Part shown: positions 1-12,776 of the stretch, in pieces
Layout of the letters: every line of letters starts with the position of its first letter
Position numbering within the stretch: the first letter of the stretch is position 1
Assembly: GCF_030247195.1 (NCBI RefSeq)
Contig: NC_080671.1
Span: forward strand, 201,852,897-201,916,896
Direction: 5' to 3'
From: Topomyia yanbarensis
Taxonomy: Eukaryota > Arthropoda > Insecta > Diptera > Culicidae
Length of the DNA stretch: 64,000 nt
Position numbers and translations under genes: made by a program
Notes under the pieces: generated by a model
Database searches by the model: none
What the model was told of the DNA's origin: nothing
Seen by the model: the letters and a program-made list of their open reading frames with translations, nothing else

Positions 1-1509
1 CTAGAGTAAGTTTCTCGTTTATTCTGGGAGAATAACTCGGGAAAGTGCGAATACGCAAACTAAAAATCTTAACAAAGTTCATCAATAATCGTTATCCACA
101 AGACGGTACATAAATTGAATCTACTACAGTATTTACTTGGGTCGCCGTTGAAAGGTAGAGATATTGCAAGAATTATAACACAACTTCAACAATCCACGGT
201 GAATAACTTCACGATTCATAACCAAACGAGGCTCTGACTGTATTCGGTGGAAAAAGGTTTGTTTCCCGCTCGGAATGATTTGCTTACCTCCAGCGATTTT
301 TTTATGTCCGTCCAGAATTTGTTTCGCACCCCTTGCGGCTCTAAACTGTCCAGTCGCGGCATGCACTTTTCGTTCCCTGTCATTATAATTGAGGCAGCTG
401 ATTTTTCAGAGCTCGCAATTACGCCCGATAGGCATTGGGCCGTAATTTAGGGAAAGGCACTTATTGTGAAGTGCTAATGGAAGGATTTCAGTTTCTTAAA
501 AAGCTTACTTGCTTTCGACGTTGTCTGCCTGTCAAGCATGTACATAGGTGCTGCCGACGTTTCCCTGACTGGTTTCCCTCCTTTCACGCACCCAATTTCG
601 TTGAAATTTATCATTTTTTTTTATAACGAAACGATAATTTATGGACTGTAATAAAAGGCAACAATAACAACAAAATACGGCGACCCGAAGTCGTCGTAGC
701 CTTGTATCGCTGTGCGCTCCGGGACTGTTTCCGACTACGTGAGTTACAAATTCGAGCATTTATCTAACCTTAAATTAAACCGCATCGATAAAGAGCAACA
801 ACAATCGCGTACAGCATGTGGAGGTACGTCACCTGGTCTTTTGCACGTGAAGAAACAGCGTTCGCACAGAAATCGTTGCATGGTGGGAATCAAGCGGAAA
901 AATCAGACCTGAACAGATTTATGACTCAATTAAGTTGTAAATTATAACTTTTTTTCAACGATTCTTTATAACGGGAGATAAAAAAAGCTGCACCATTGGG
1001 TAAAGCAGAAAGCGGTGTGGGGAATTCGAAGGGGTTTATCGTTCAAGTGGAAGACGTTATCGGTACTTTTGAATAACTTATTGCGTAGTAGGAACCCGAT
1101 TAATTTACAATATCAATCAAAAGCAGACCTGGAAATCAGGTGTTGTATTTCATTCATCATGCTGTCATTTAGATTTACACTAATTTTGAATTGCGCGTAG
1201 CAGCGGTTTGTGACGATACCGGGGAAATAAAATAGCAGGTATGCTTTAGTTAATTATCTATAAATGTATCCCAAATACCGTTGAACTGATTTCCGCTCAG
1301 CTAAACCTTGGAACACAGTTTTACATTTCTTATGAAAAAAAGTACAGAATTCGCTCAAATTTTCAAGATTTTTTTTTTTGAATAATACATATATTTTGCA
1401 AAGTTGTTGTCTTGGGAAATTTTGTCAGAAATAGTTTATTTTGAATGAAAACGTATACAACTACAGCATCACACAGTATGTATAATCTTTACCTTAGTAA
1501 AAGTCGGCA
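1..1509. other. AT-rich DNA, no gene seen
   Basis: Only short chance reading frames are present on both strands. I see no coding pattern, no structured RNA and no long repeat. Confidence 0.5.
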
Positions 1510-1828
1510 TACACACCTAGAAAAAATAGTGTAAATTTACGTCTCCTGACCATGACATATACGAGCATCAAAAATGACTTAGTTTTACGTTTGATTTTAA
1601 TTTTACATGACGTTTAATTTCGTAAATCATGTAATTTTACTCCATATACAGCGTTTGTTCTGAATGGTAGGAAGTGTAATTTTAAGTCATTGCGCATGTA
1701 AAGTATATGTTTCATGTAAAATTAAATGGAACACGGTAATGTTCTGTCATTTCGTAAATTACGGTTTGTTGAATTGTGTCATGTTTGCAATTACGTCAAC
1801 GATAAAATTCAGATTTTTTTGGTGTGTA
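1510..1828. mobile_element. Short TIR element (MITE) with TA flanks
   Basis: The left end reads TACACACCTAGAAAAAAT and the right end is its near inverse, ATTTTTTTGGTGTGTA, so the ends form an imperfect inverted repeat of about 16 bp bounded by TA. The interior is AT-rich, with repeated GTAAAATTAC-like words and no usable frame. A TA target site points to the Tc1/mariner group or a relative, but there is no transposase to confirm it. The ends resemble those of the insertion at 19480-19872 (CACAC, a few bases, then GAAAAAAA), so the two may belong to one family. Confidence 0.6.
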
Positions 1829-2649
1829 GGATTAACAGATCTAAAAAAGCCGTGCACGGCGATTATAATTATCAAACCTCCCTCGTTGCATTTCGTTAAA
1901 AAAGTCAGACCTTCCCTCTTTAAACAGTGTTGCCCTTTTATCATCCTTCTCCCTCGCCTTTCTCATTTGATTTAAATTTATTACTTGATTACATAAATAT
2001 TACTTGGGCAGCCGATTGTGTATAAAACTGTTTCAATTCACCCAGCAGTGTGATGAGACCTTTCTTATAACACCGCACTTGTTAAAAAGTGAAGATAGCT
2101 GCCCAAACCAGGGATACCGCTATGAGATTTTTTTATTATTAATAGGATTAGTTGACACGGCTCAATAAATGTAGCACAATTGATTGGTGAATCTTTAATG
2201 TATTATCTACTCCAGATTGGTGGTAATTCTGTCTGCCTTCTCCCGTATTATCGCGCACTTCCATGTCTTCATCGGGACGGCTTTCGTGCTGTTCACGGTC
2301 AAATGTTCTTATCTGTTTCTTGTTCCTATGGGGTCGCTGCACAGTGGCGGATTTCCCTAAAAAACTTGGCCAAAAGTCGAAAATGGTTTTGATTGACCTG
2401 CAAAGATGCATACCACGGTTTTTGGGTCGCAGATTACGATTTTGATGTCAGATTTTCAAAATTCAAAATGGCGGATACAAAATGGCCAACATTTTTAGCT
2501 AAATAAATGTGAATTTTTGCGGATGAAGATTTAATGGTCCCAGTGTATGCCAATAACGTTTACAATACAATGCATTTTAAATGGTGTGAAGTTAAACGAT
2601 AGATTTTGTTGATTTGCCCGCATTAAGATGTTTGGGTGTCTAAACTCTC
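1829..2649. other. AT-rich DNA, no gene seen
   Basis: No coding pattern. Around 2340 a CAGTGGCGGATTTCCC string resembles the tip of some hAT-type elements, but I found no matching opposite end. Confidence 0.4.
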
Positions 2650-4439
2650 TGCACTGATAGAATATATTCGTAAGTCGCTAGGAATTAGTTTCGCACAGAA
2701 AATTTTCATAAAATATACGAATTTTTCGTACATATAATTAATCGTTCGTAGTTCTATTGAAACATTTTTATTTTTCATTACGAGTTTTTAGTGAAATCCA
2801 CGAAACGACTTTCGTTGGCTTATTACGAAATGGCTTCATTAGGCAAACGAATTGTTCGCTGCTATATACGAAAGTCTTTATTATATTTACGACCACCATT
2901 CGTCAAACCGTCAACGTCAAAGGAGTTTCAATAGAGGTAGAATATGGAATCATTGTTGCTATACGTCAGATAATTGTTGATCTTCACGACGGTCTCGGTC
3001 TGACTACTTAGTAGCCGTATCCGTGTCCGCCGGTTTCAGGAACATTTCCTGAACCTCTTTCACTTTCATTTGATCCAGAATCCGGAGCAGTACGGATTCA
3101 GTTGAGCCATCGCGAATTGCTCGTTGGTTTTGTATAAATAAGTTTGAGTTTTTCTCTGCAGGAGCAATGTCAAAATAATATGCTATTAAATACGAAAAAT
3201 TCTCTTAGATGAACGAAATGAATTCGTGCGACCAACGAGATTGTTCGTAATGTACACAAACATTTATAAAAATAAACAAAACATTTCGTTTCATTCACGA
3301 AAAATAATGTAGCTTTCAACGACGACATTCGTGCAATGTACACTAAATAAGTAAAATTTACGAAAACTTTCGTTCATCAAGCGGCCATTTCTTCACACAA
3401 CAATCTTTCTAGTCCTCAACAATGATGAGTAAGTTGAAATAGAATCGAATTTGCCAGATTGATCCCATTTATTAAAAAAAATCGGTGCTGTCAAACATCG
3501 ATCTTAAAAGATCGAATGCGACGAAATCGTTTGTAATATACATAAACGTTTATTAAAATAAACGAAACATTTCGTTTCATTCACGAAAAATAATGTCGTT
3601 ATCAACGATTACATTCGTGCAATGTAAACTAAGTAAGTAAAATTTTCGAAAACTTTCGTTCATCAACCGGCCATTTCTTCGTACCACGATAAAATCGATT
3701 TGGCCACCTCGCATTCTTTAAATTAAAAAATCGATGTTATCAAACATCGATTCCAAAACGTCGACTGAAAACAATAATAGGCTAATAAATACAAAAACGA
3801 AATAAATTCGTGCGAGTAACAAAATCGTTCATCATATACATAAACATTTAAGGAAATAAACGAACGCGCCAAAAAATAATGAAATTTAAACGACATGTAA
3901 ATCAATATGAATGTAAACGTACAAAGGTTGAATCAAAAATGTTATTGAAAATTACGTTAAAATCAATTGGAGCATCAAACAGCACACAATTTTACATTTT
4001 CATTCGTGTAATATTACATGTCATTATCAACGATAACATTCGCGCAACGTAAACTAAATAAGTAAAATTTACGAATGATTTCGTTCATCAACCGGCCATT
4101 TCTGCGTACCACAATAGAATCGATTTGGCCACATCGATTTTTTTAAATAAAAAAAAATCGATGCTGTCAAACATCGATCCCAAAAGATCGACTGAAAACA
4201 ACAACATGCTAATAAATACGCAAAGTTTTCTAATAAGAACGAAATAAATTCGTGTGAGCAATTAAATCGTTCGTAATATACACAAACGTTTATTCAAATA
4301 AACAAAACATTTCGTTTAATTCACGAAAAATAATGTCGTTATCAACGATAGCATTCGTGAAGTGTACATTAAATGTGTAAAATTTACGAAAGCTTTCGTT
4401 GAGCAAGCGGCCATTCTTGTTCATGAAATGAACGAAACC
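2650..4439. repeat. ACGAA/TTCGT-rich repeat field with degenerate tandem units
   Basis: The stretch is packed with TTCGT and ACGAA words in both orientations. From about 3190 it contains long units that share ATTTCGTTTMATTCACGAAA, ATTCGTGCAATGTA and TTCGTTCATCAACCGGCCATTT. The GGCCATT landmark recurs at 3383, 3669, 4094 and 4409, giving spacings of 286, 425 and 315 bp. The longest unit is inflated by an insertion (3866-4027). Each unit also holds a small ATCGAT-based palindrome. The same words resume at 5525-5640 beyond the insertion at 4440-5524. No frame is conserved. It could be a satellite-like array or the interior of a large non-autonomous element. Confidence 0.65.
3866..4027. repeat. 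Partial copy of the 19480-19872 repeat
   Basis: From AATAATGAAATTTAAACG to TAATATTACATGTCATT this segment matches the left part of the element at 19480-19872, with scattered differences. Here it interrupts the third tandem unit. Unit sequence AATAATG on the left and TCATTATCAACG on the right flank it, so it is an insertion relative to neighbouring units. Confidence 0.6.
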
Positions 4440-5524
4440 TACACCCAAAATCCGACGGGTATGTTTCTATTACTTTTAGGTAAGATTCTATTGTCTTTTC
4501 GGTAACAGACCACGCAATTGCGCATTGAGGTATTAAACTCATATTCCCGCAAAGGTAGTAAACGGTGGAATGACGAATTTCGGTTGCTGTTCATGTATGC
4601 GCATCACACAATCAAACACTTTTTCAGTATGTGTCAACCTCGGCTCTGTTCGGATGTAGGATAATTCGGTCAATTGCTATGATAGTATTAGTACCGAGTC
4701 AAACCAACTGGTATCCTGGCGGATCTCTGACCGAATTCCGGCTGGAATCTGCCCTAATATTGACAGAAACCAGCCAGAATTACGGATTTTTTACTGGGTA
4801 GGTTGGATAGTGGAATAAAAAATTTAGGCGGTTTCCGGATCCGGCCTAGCTGCCAGATCCGGACCAGTCCCCAAATCCGGACCACCCGGATCTAGACCAG
4901 TGCCCAGATCCGAACCAGTTCCCGGATCTGGACCAGTACCCGGATCCGGACCAGTACCCGGATCTAGCCCATCCCCTTACCAAGTCCGGACCTGAACCAG
5001 ACCTAGACCTGGTGCTTAGACCCTCGGTTCGGATACGTGGATCCAAACCATAGGTCTTGCTTCCCGTACATGACGGGAAGGACTGTTCATGTTTTGTGCA
5101 GTCGCTACCTTGCTGTTAACGTCCGTGATAGAAAAGAAATTTCAATTTAACACCAGCCGAAATACCCCACCACTATTCCGAGTCGTTTTTTTCTGACTGT
5201 GCTTTGAAGCTAGCCGAGTGTGAGCCGATCTTCAAATATGTCGTGTAGAGAAAATCGAATCTCATCTTTGTCCACATAGTGTTCACTTCACTTGATGCGC
5301 AATACAATGACAAGCGAAGTGCCACACACTTCCAGACAATCCGACGCGATAATATTTATTGAATAAGAATTGATGAAAGATGAGTGCGACGCAGAGAAGA
5401 TTTGAATGTGTTGGTATTGCAGTTTGAGGATTTTTTTGTTGTGATCGTTTTAGCATGAAACGTCTTGCTATTAGAGCATTTTTTCTTATTACCGTAAAGG
5501 TATTACGGCCGAGTTTTGGGTGTA
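4440..5524. mobile_element. TIR element with TACACCCAAAA ends
   Basis: The left end TACACCCAAAA (4440-4450) and the right end TTTTGGGTGTA (5514-5524) are perfect 11-bp inverses bounded by TA. Similarity continues inward (TCCGACGGGTA against the inverse of TTACGGCCGAG). ACGAA-rich repeat sequence flanks it on both sides, which fits insertion into that field. There is no transposase frame. The interior carries a short tandem repeat (4833-5012). A TA target site suggests a Tc1/mariner-like origin, by inference. Confidence 0.6.
4833..5012. repeat. Minisatellite, CCGGATCCGGACCAGT-type unit
   Basis: About eight degenerate units of roughly 16-24 bp built on GGATCYGGACCAGTRCCC run head to tail. The minus-strand translation is low-complexity (Trp, Ser, Gly, Arg) and reflects the repeat, not a real protein. 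The array lies inside the TIR element 4440-5524. Confidence 0.8.
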
Positions 5525-7405
5525 CTGTTTACAATGTACGAAAATACTTCGTTGCAGAGACGAGAATGAATTCGTGCATTGCATGATCGATTTCGTTATA
5601 TTTACGAATTTATATTATCAGTGTGTACGATTATTATTCAATTGCTGTCCGATGCACATATTTCTCAAAGAGCGAAAATAGTATTTTTCTAAATTATAGA
5701 AAATAAGCCGATCCTGCGACGAAATGCATGGAGTGAAAACTGACAACAAGTTTGCAAGCAAATTTCAGTAATTGAAAAATGAATATGATAAAAATACGAA
5801 AAAAAGTGAAATTGGCTAAGATTCATAGTTTTATTTACATTGTTAGACCAAAAATTTGTCCAAAGTCCATTATTACGATGAAGCGTCCATTTAAATTCAT
5901 GCGTTATGCTTGGTCAGAACATGCTTGTACTGCTTCCTGGTATAGTTTTGAGCAACCACGTCTTGTTGTCATGCTTGCTCAATACTACGACTGACAACCT
6001 TCTCACGAACAAATTCGCCAAGCTGAAGTGTACGCCAAAGTAAGTTTCTGGCCAAATAACGGCCGGAGATCCCAGTATACTTTTGCACTACTCTACTGAT
6101 TTTCGCTCGTAGTATCCAGTCATATATTACACCTCTAGATTTTTTTTGCTTTCCATGATCAAACGTCCAAATTTGAAACCAGTGTTTCCCGGTAACGTTT
6201 AAGTATGGTATTAATAATCGATTGTTGAAATTTGGAACCTTTGGCGATCACTTCTGTTGACCTCGTTGGTTTCCAATATGAACGACCAAAATGACCATAA
6301 TTATTTACGTCCTTTGCGTTCCACTTTTGGTAACTTTTGAACGTGTTTATGAATCTCAATGAAATTTTTACCACTAAACACACAATTCTTCCTGATCAAA
6401 ATGCAGTATTGTGCGATTCGCTACAACAACCGGAGGTGCAACAGTAGTTAAAAGTATGAGTCCAAATTTTAAACTGAAAATCTTATAATCCATCTCCGTC
6501 TCCACTTAATCAAAGATTATTCAAAAAACGGACAAATTCGGGCAAGAATTCTATAATGTTCCAATTGGAGAATCGTTCCAAGAACACAAGTTGCTTTGAA
6601 ACGTAGTGGACATACGTGGACAAAAAAAGTATTTCAATAATTTAGCAAAAATGTGTGTTGAAACCGTCAGCTATCAACGCTTGAAAGTTATTGACATTTT
6701 CTATAAACAAACAAAATAATATCTTTTGACATCAATACATATAAACAAAGTACATACCTTCAGCATAACTTTCCATTATTTTAAATTCGAAACTGGCTTT
6801 TTTATCAAAATCCAGCTACATTTGAATAATAAGGGAATGTAGTCTAGGTTGGGACGGGTTTGTTTAGAGGCTGATATCTTGTTTCCATGACAATATTTTT
6901 TAGCTTGTAGTAGTATACTATTTTGTAGATATATTATGTGGCTTAATGTCTGTGAATGGAAGATGTTTAATTGCAATTTTAAATAAGACTCAGGATCAAT
7001 TTTCTGCATGACGGCAAAATGGCAAAAAAAGTATCGTAAAGGTTGGGACACTTCAAACAATTTAAATAATTAAAGGCAATTTAAACTTTAATGCAATGTA
7101 TTTATTTTTTGGTAATATTTATTTGTTAATTGGTTTTTTAAAATGAGAATAAGTAACTGAAAAACTTATTTACTTCCATTTGACAAAGTTAATTTGACTC
7201 ACAGTTGTTACATGTAAAACTTGTACGCAATCTTGTACGCATGCGTAATTGTATGGTGTACAACCTATACGACACGCTTGTCCCAACCAATTTTTCGAAG
7301 AAAACAAAATCGATCGCAAAACCCTGATCGGTAATAACATTTTAGTTACTTCTTAATACTTTAAAATTATTTACGTTGAAATTTCGATGAAAAAGATTCA
7401 ATTTA
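5525..7405. other. ACGAA-rich remnant, then AT-rich DNA
   Basis: 5525-5640 continues the ACGAA/TTCGT repeat interrupted at 4440. From 5640 to 7405 there are only short frames and homopolymer runs. I see no gene or clear repeat boundary. Confidence 0.45.
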
Positions 7406-8717
7406 AGGCGAAAGGTTACAGGATCGGCTGCGGCGCTTTCTCGAATTTTTAAAACTTTTACGTAAAAGATATCAACAATCCCTCTCGGGTAAAGTTGCGC
7501 AAGGAATTAAGCTATTTTTTGGTATAACTAAAATTTTAAAATTTTGATGATTACTCACGGCTAGCATTTTCTAGTTCGAATCAAAATATCTCCGATATTT
7601 TATTCAAAAGTACCCAATATTATTGCATAGGATTGTAGCTTGTTTCGTGTAGAATTTTTCGTTCGCTTACATTATATAGCTACGATGCTTCGTTTACGAG
7701 TTATTCATATTTTAGTAAAGTTGATGAAATACCCATATTTGCAGCCGCATTTTTACCAAATGCCGTGTGTCCATTCTAACTTCAGTGAAAATGAATACAA
7801 AGCGCACGCGCATGCATGATGTCGGTTTTGTGCCAGACCGGACTAAGCGATATTACATTGATACAGAGAAAAACGTGTACAAAGATTGAATCTTTGCGTT
7901 CTTTACGGTATTATTCGCAATGGATTCATTTCATAATTCATGCTAATGATAATATTTTTCAAATCTGGCGCAAGTGAAATGTAGTTGAAGAAGAAATTTT
8001 TGATTCAATCCTATCATTTTCTCTTCTTTTGAGATTTTGCTACTTAGTCCGGTCTGACTTTACACCGATCATACAGCACAATGGTGAAACAGGTAAGAAA
8101 TCACAAATGTCGGTTAGCCGCATGCTACCGCATGGTTAATTTGAATATTTCATTCTTTCCGATATGTTATTATAGTTACTAAACTGCCTGGGCGTTTAAT
8201 AATAAGGGATGCCGTTGAGGTGGAGCTTCCATACTGCATTGTCAGTAGCTTTTCGCATGTTCTTGAGAGGTGAAAATTTGGTTACCCACCCACTAATAAA
8301 GAATAAAGACGATAAACTGCTTGCCGGGGAAATTAACGCACAATTCAAATGTTTACATTTACTAGGCTGCTGATGTCAGCTTGTGAGAATTATAGGTGAT
8401 TTTTCGTAAATGTTTGGGAGCAAAATTCTTCATTCTATGTTTGAATGAAGAACTTTTCTCCCAAACCTTCACACAAAATCACATTTTGGAAAGCATACTT
8501 CAGTCTAGTATGCATATGTATCATTAGTCGATTGTTCGATCTAGTAAAAGCTTCTGCTAAATCGCGAGAGATTTTGAAAAAGGCTGTAGTTTTTAAATGT
8601 CCGTGTTTGTTTTTGCAGATATACGTTTCCCTACGTTCTTATTGCTGGCTTGAACCTTTCAAATAGAAATTCGTTCAGTTTACTCTACATATAAAATAAT
8701 GAGGGAGTAGTACAAAT

Positions 8718-9095
8718 GTCCTGTCTATAACAAAGGTGATAAGCTGGATTGTTGCAAGTACCAGTCAATCACATTGCTGAATACCATCTACAAAGTGTTC
8801 ACCGCTGCCCATAGAGAAAAATGGGGAATTCAGAGCAGGTTCACAACAAACGAAATATTTTCGATTCGACTAGTCTTTCAAAAATGTTGCAATTACAACG
8901 TGCCACCTGTTTATAGATTTCAAAGCCGCATATGATACAATCGATTGAGATCACCTATGGGATCTAATACACGAATATGGGTTTCTAGCTAAACCGACAT
9001 ATTTGATCAAATCGACTATGGATCGAGTGATGTGTTATGTCCGAGTATCGGGGACACTATCAAGTTCTTTTGAAACTCAAAAAATGCGGTAATAA
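8718..9095 (+). pseudogene. RTE-clade reverse transcriptase relic
   Basis: Frame-broken translation gives pieces such as [14 protein letters not shown], a degraded [16 protein letters not shown] and YNVPPVYRF. These match the order of the RTE-type RT core (Y-R-x-I-x-LLN-x-YKV, then T-D-Q-IF-x-L, then the fingers/palm entry). A degraded palm follows, with the catalytic-Asp region shifted out of frame. No frame exceeds about 30 codons and nothing remains of the endonuclease here. The mirror copy is at 22380-22760 on the minus strand. Confidence 0.65.
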
Positions 9096-9893
9096 ATGGT
9101 AATAAATATGTACACGAGAGCAAGAGGTTCGAAGGAAGAAACATTACACCTTATGCTCATATGCTCTGTTCTAAACCAAGAGGCGTGATATAGGATCATG
9201 TCAATCATCATTTCAACACTCTAATAACCAGACCTCGAAAGCGAAATTTCCATCTCGTTACATCTTAGCAGTTTAAAAAACATTGCAAACTACTATTTTT
9301 TGGGCTATCTAGACTACTGTATTACTACTACTGCATTTAGATGCGACCAAAGTTGAATTTTCTACGACTAAAAAGTCGGTGCAAGTACTACAAAACACTG
9401 AAAATTACAATTATGTGGAAGAATTTAAATCTATCGTTAATAACCATGAATGATATAACCTTAAAGTATTTGTATGTGAGCGAAACATTTCTAGAAGATC
9501 GTTGATAGTTTCTCATGTAAGGAACAAAAATATCTTCACAATACAATACAGAAAATTTATCTTCACTGGATTTATTATGAAATTAGTATGTATATGAGTG
9601 AGACATTTCTAGACTATTGCTGATAGTTTTAACTCAATGAGCTATTATATCTTCATATATAGTTCAGAAAATTTTCTTATTTTGAATTCAGATTTGTTAT
9701 TTGGCCGAGTGTCATACACCAATCGACTGTGTGTGTTTTTTTGTTTTTGTTTTAGAGGATAGCAAAAAACTTCCAAAAAAGCCCTGAGGCTGCAGGAAAA
9801 AAATATATTAAACTGTAACGTCTCAGGGAGCTGGTTTGTGTTGCCACCCGACTCGCCAAAAACCACTACTCTTGCCCAAAACCTGAGTCCTCC

Positions 9894-9938
9894 TCGGCAC
9901 TACCTTACGGCATTACTTCGGGGAAGGGGTTTTTATGA
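9894..9938 (-). promoter_or_regulatory. R1 3' UTR hairpin (left-arm copy)
   Basis: On the minus strand this reads TTCCCCG, then AAGTAATGCCGTAAGGTAGTGC, in order, closing with CGAGGAG. It is the mirror copy of the hairpin at 21562-21599, with one stem pair broken (C opposite A). See that entry for the structure. Confidence 0.5.
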
Positions 9939-11309
9939 GCATAACACCCACTCTAATTCCACTACTTAGCAGTTAGTTCCTTCAGTAGGTTTACAGCACT
10001 ACTCCTCGACTGTGGTGTGTTCTTCACCATCAATACAGACTGGCAATTTCTACATGGTAGTCGGAAAGCTAGCAGTTGGTCGAAACTTTATGCTCTTCCC
10101 CTACGAAGACAATCTGGGCGGCAAACTTCAGAGTGTCTAATGTACCTAGCTCTTCGGCTCCCTTGTGCCACTCTGCACCGAAACTTTCTTCTCGTACCAT
10201 TCAGCACCACTTACTCGTTCAGCTCCCGACTTGTTCGCAAACTACTCGGTCCAGTTCCCAACGATGATCTGGTCTACTCCGAAGGAGAATTCCTAAGCGA
10301 GACAGGTTCTCCCGATACCGAGCGGTAGATTTCTCCCGATGCCGATGTTCGTTTCCGTGAGTCAATTAGCTCCCCGCTTTGTTCCGATCTACTCGATGTA
10401 GCCCCAGCGATGGACCTAGACTACTCTACGGACCAGCCAGTAGGTGCTAAGGTCCATCCAGCGATTCCGGGTGGAGCGTAGCTTACGGTTCACTGGCGCC
10501 CCAATGATCCATTGCTAGCTATTCGACGCGGTCTGATCCTCGGCTGTGCATCTACCCTACTCACGAGCTATCCGGTAGGGTGTTAAGGTCGGTCCGGCGA
10601 TTCCGGTTAAGTCTGACGTCCGTATCACTGGCGCCCAGATGACTCGAACCCGGTTCTACGTTGCGTACTACTCAACTGGTCGTAACCACTCTATTGACAG
10701 CGTCCCAGGTATGCTCGTCGTGGCATATCTCTTCAACGATACTGTCAACTATCACACCCTACGAAAACTTCTCCGAACCTAGACCACGTGTTCCTGTGTC
10801 TTTGCACGTTTACACACTCCGGACAAAGGAGTGCCGAAGCATGTCCAAACCGGTGCAAGTACTTCCGGAAGCATCCGTTCCTGCACAAAATTGCATCAAA
10901 TGTAAGTTCACATCTCCATGTTTCCTATGCACCCAAGCTGTCACATTTGGGATTAGTCCTCAACCATAGTGATGCATTTTCGGGATCATGCCGGCGATAA
11001 CGCATACTACCTCCGACGATATTGTTCTGTAACCACTCGCGACTCGTACGGGCATCAGCCGAAATGTCCGGTTCAGCTTTTCACGGCTCCGTTTGGTTTG
11101 CAGCGCAGCACCCCAGGCAGGAACCTCATATCGAAGTATCGATGACGAAACGGTAGATAGCAGACGTCCCGTGCTGCTTCTCGGACAGCCGACGTTTGGC
11201 ATGATTCTCGCTATTGCTTTTGTTGCCCTCGCCGAATTTTCGCAAGCGTAGTCGACGTGGTTGTTGTAACTCAACCAGTCGTCGGTTATCACTCCAAATT
11301 GCTGCAGTG

Positions 11310-12776
11310 CACAGTGGTACCAAAGAGCAAAAAAGCGGCTTTTAGATTGCATCAAAACTGTTGACTATAGTAATGTGGTGTTTTTGAGAAATTTTCTTGA
11401 AATGGAACTCCCCTTCTTTATGTCTTATCGAATTGATGATTAATCCCCCTAGTAGTGAGTTACGAAATTTATTTTCTTCAATAATTCGTATAGATAAACA
11501 CTTACTTCAGCAAACTAGTGGAGACACTCATTGAAAACATTTTACCTGAAGACTTGAACTCTCTAGCTTTTATGCTTTTTGAGATATAGGGCATTATTTG
11601 TGAAAGGCCCCTTAAAAGCAGTTTTTAAATCATAAGTTTTCTTCTAGATTTTTTCCACTATATAAATGTTCTAGAACATTGCTTAAACTGTTAAACTGCA
11701 TTACTTTGCCAAAGACAGAAACTTGATATCGCTAGTATGTGTGGAGATATTCACGTTTCTTGATTGAAAATAGCTCTTTTTCCAATGCGGATAACTTTTA
11801 AGCGGGCAACAACGAGCAAACCACTCAATAAACAAATTAAAGTGCAAGAAAAGCACAACCAATGCTGGAAAAACCAGATCTCCCCAAGGCTGCCCTTTAT
11901 GGAAATACTAGAGTAGAAGTTTGTCTCATTCTTTACATTACATTATATTACAATTAGTTCAATTACATTACTATATATTACTATTAGCTCTGAAATGTCG
12001 CAATAATTAGCCTTTCTTACTTTTGTTGGCACGTCTTAAGTAAATCGAAAGTTACAGTTGTTTAACAACTTAATACATACGTCTGACATTAGAAACTGAC
12101 AATTCCGTTGCGCCTACTTCATAACAATGGCGCAAGTGCAACAAAATGGTAAATAGGGGAACATGCATTTGATGACGGAATGAGACAAACTTTAACTCGA
12201 GTATTTCCATAGAGGGCCGCCTTGGGGAGATCTGATTTTTCCAACATTTGTTGTGTTTTTCTTGCACTTTAATTTGTTTACCGAGTGGTTTGCCCGTTTA
12301 AAAGTTATCGGTATTGGAAAAAAGAGCTATTTTCAATCACGAAACGTTAATATCTCCACACATACTAGCGATATCAAGTTTCCGGCTTTGGCAAAGTAAT
12401 GCAGTTTAACAGCCTAAACAATGTTCTAGAACATTTATATAGTGGAAAAAATCTAGAAGCAAACTTATGATGAAAAAAGCTTTTAACGGGCCTTTCACAA
12501 ATAATCCCCTATATTTCAAAAAGCATAAAAGCTAGAGAGTTTAAGTCTTCAGGTAAAATGTTTGCAGTGAGTTCTCCACTAGTTTACTGAAGTAAGTGTT
12601 TGTCTATCTGAATTATTGCAGAAAATAAATATCGTAACTCACTACTAGGGAGATTAATCATCAATCCGATAAGACAGAAAGAAGGGGAGTTTTTTCTCGA
12701 AGACACCACATTGCTAAAGTCAACAGTTTTGATGCAATCTACAAAAAACGCTGTTTTGCTCTTTGGGACCACTGTG
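11310..12776. mobile_element. Fold-back element with CACAGTGG ends, Transib-like
   Basis: The ends read CACAGTGGTACCAAAGAGC on the left and GCTCTTTGGGACCACTGTG on the right. A 5-bp direct repeat CAGTG sits directly outside each end (11305-11309 and 12777-12781). The inverted repeats are very long: about 600 bp on each side pair, around a centre near 11940-12180, so the whole element can fold back. It lies inside the minus-strand R1 relic, and the mirror copy of that relic (near 20040) lacks it. CACAGTG termini with a 5-bp duplication are the known signature of the Transib superfamily; the same heptamer is the V(D)J signal core. No transposase is present, so it is non-autonomous. Confidence 0.7.

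Noticed and set aside
2340..2370. CAGTGGCGGATTTCCC as a hAT-type end
   Set aside because: No inverse end or target duplication was found nearby.
4846..5046. 66-codon Trp/Ser/Gly/Arg-rich minus-strand frame
   Set aside because: It is the translation of a minisatellite; composition comes from the DNA repeat.
10017..10328. 103-codon plus-strand frame, mirrored at 21127-21471
   Set aside because: It lies antisense in the 3' UTR of R1 relics and survives only because the region is duplicated in inverted form.
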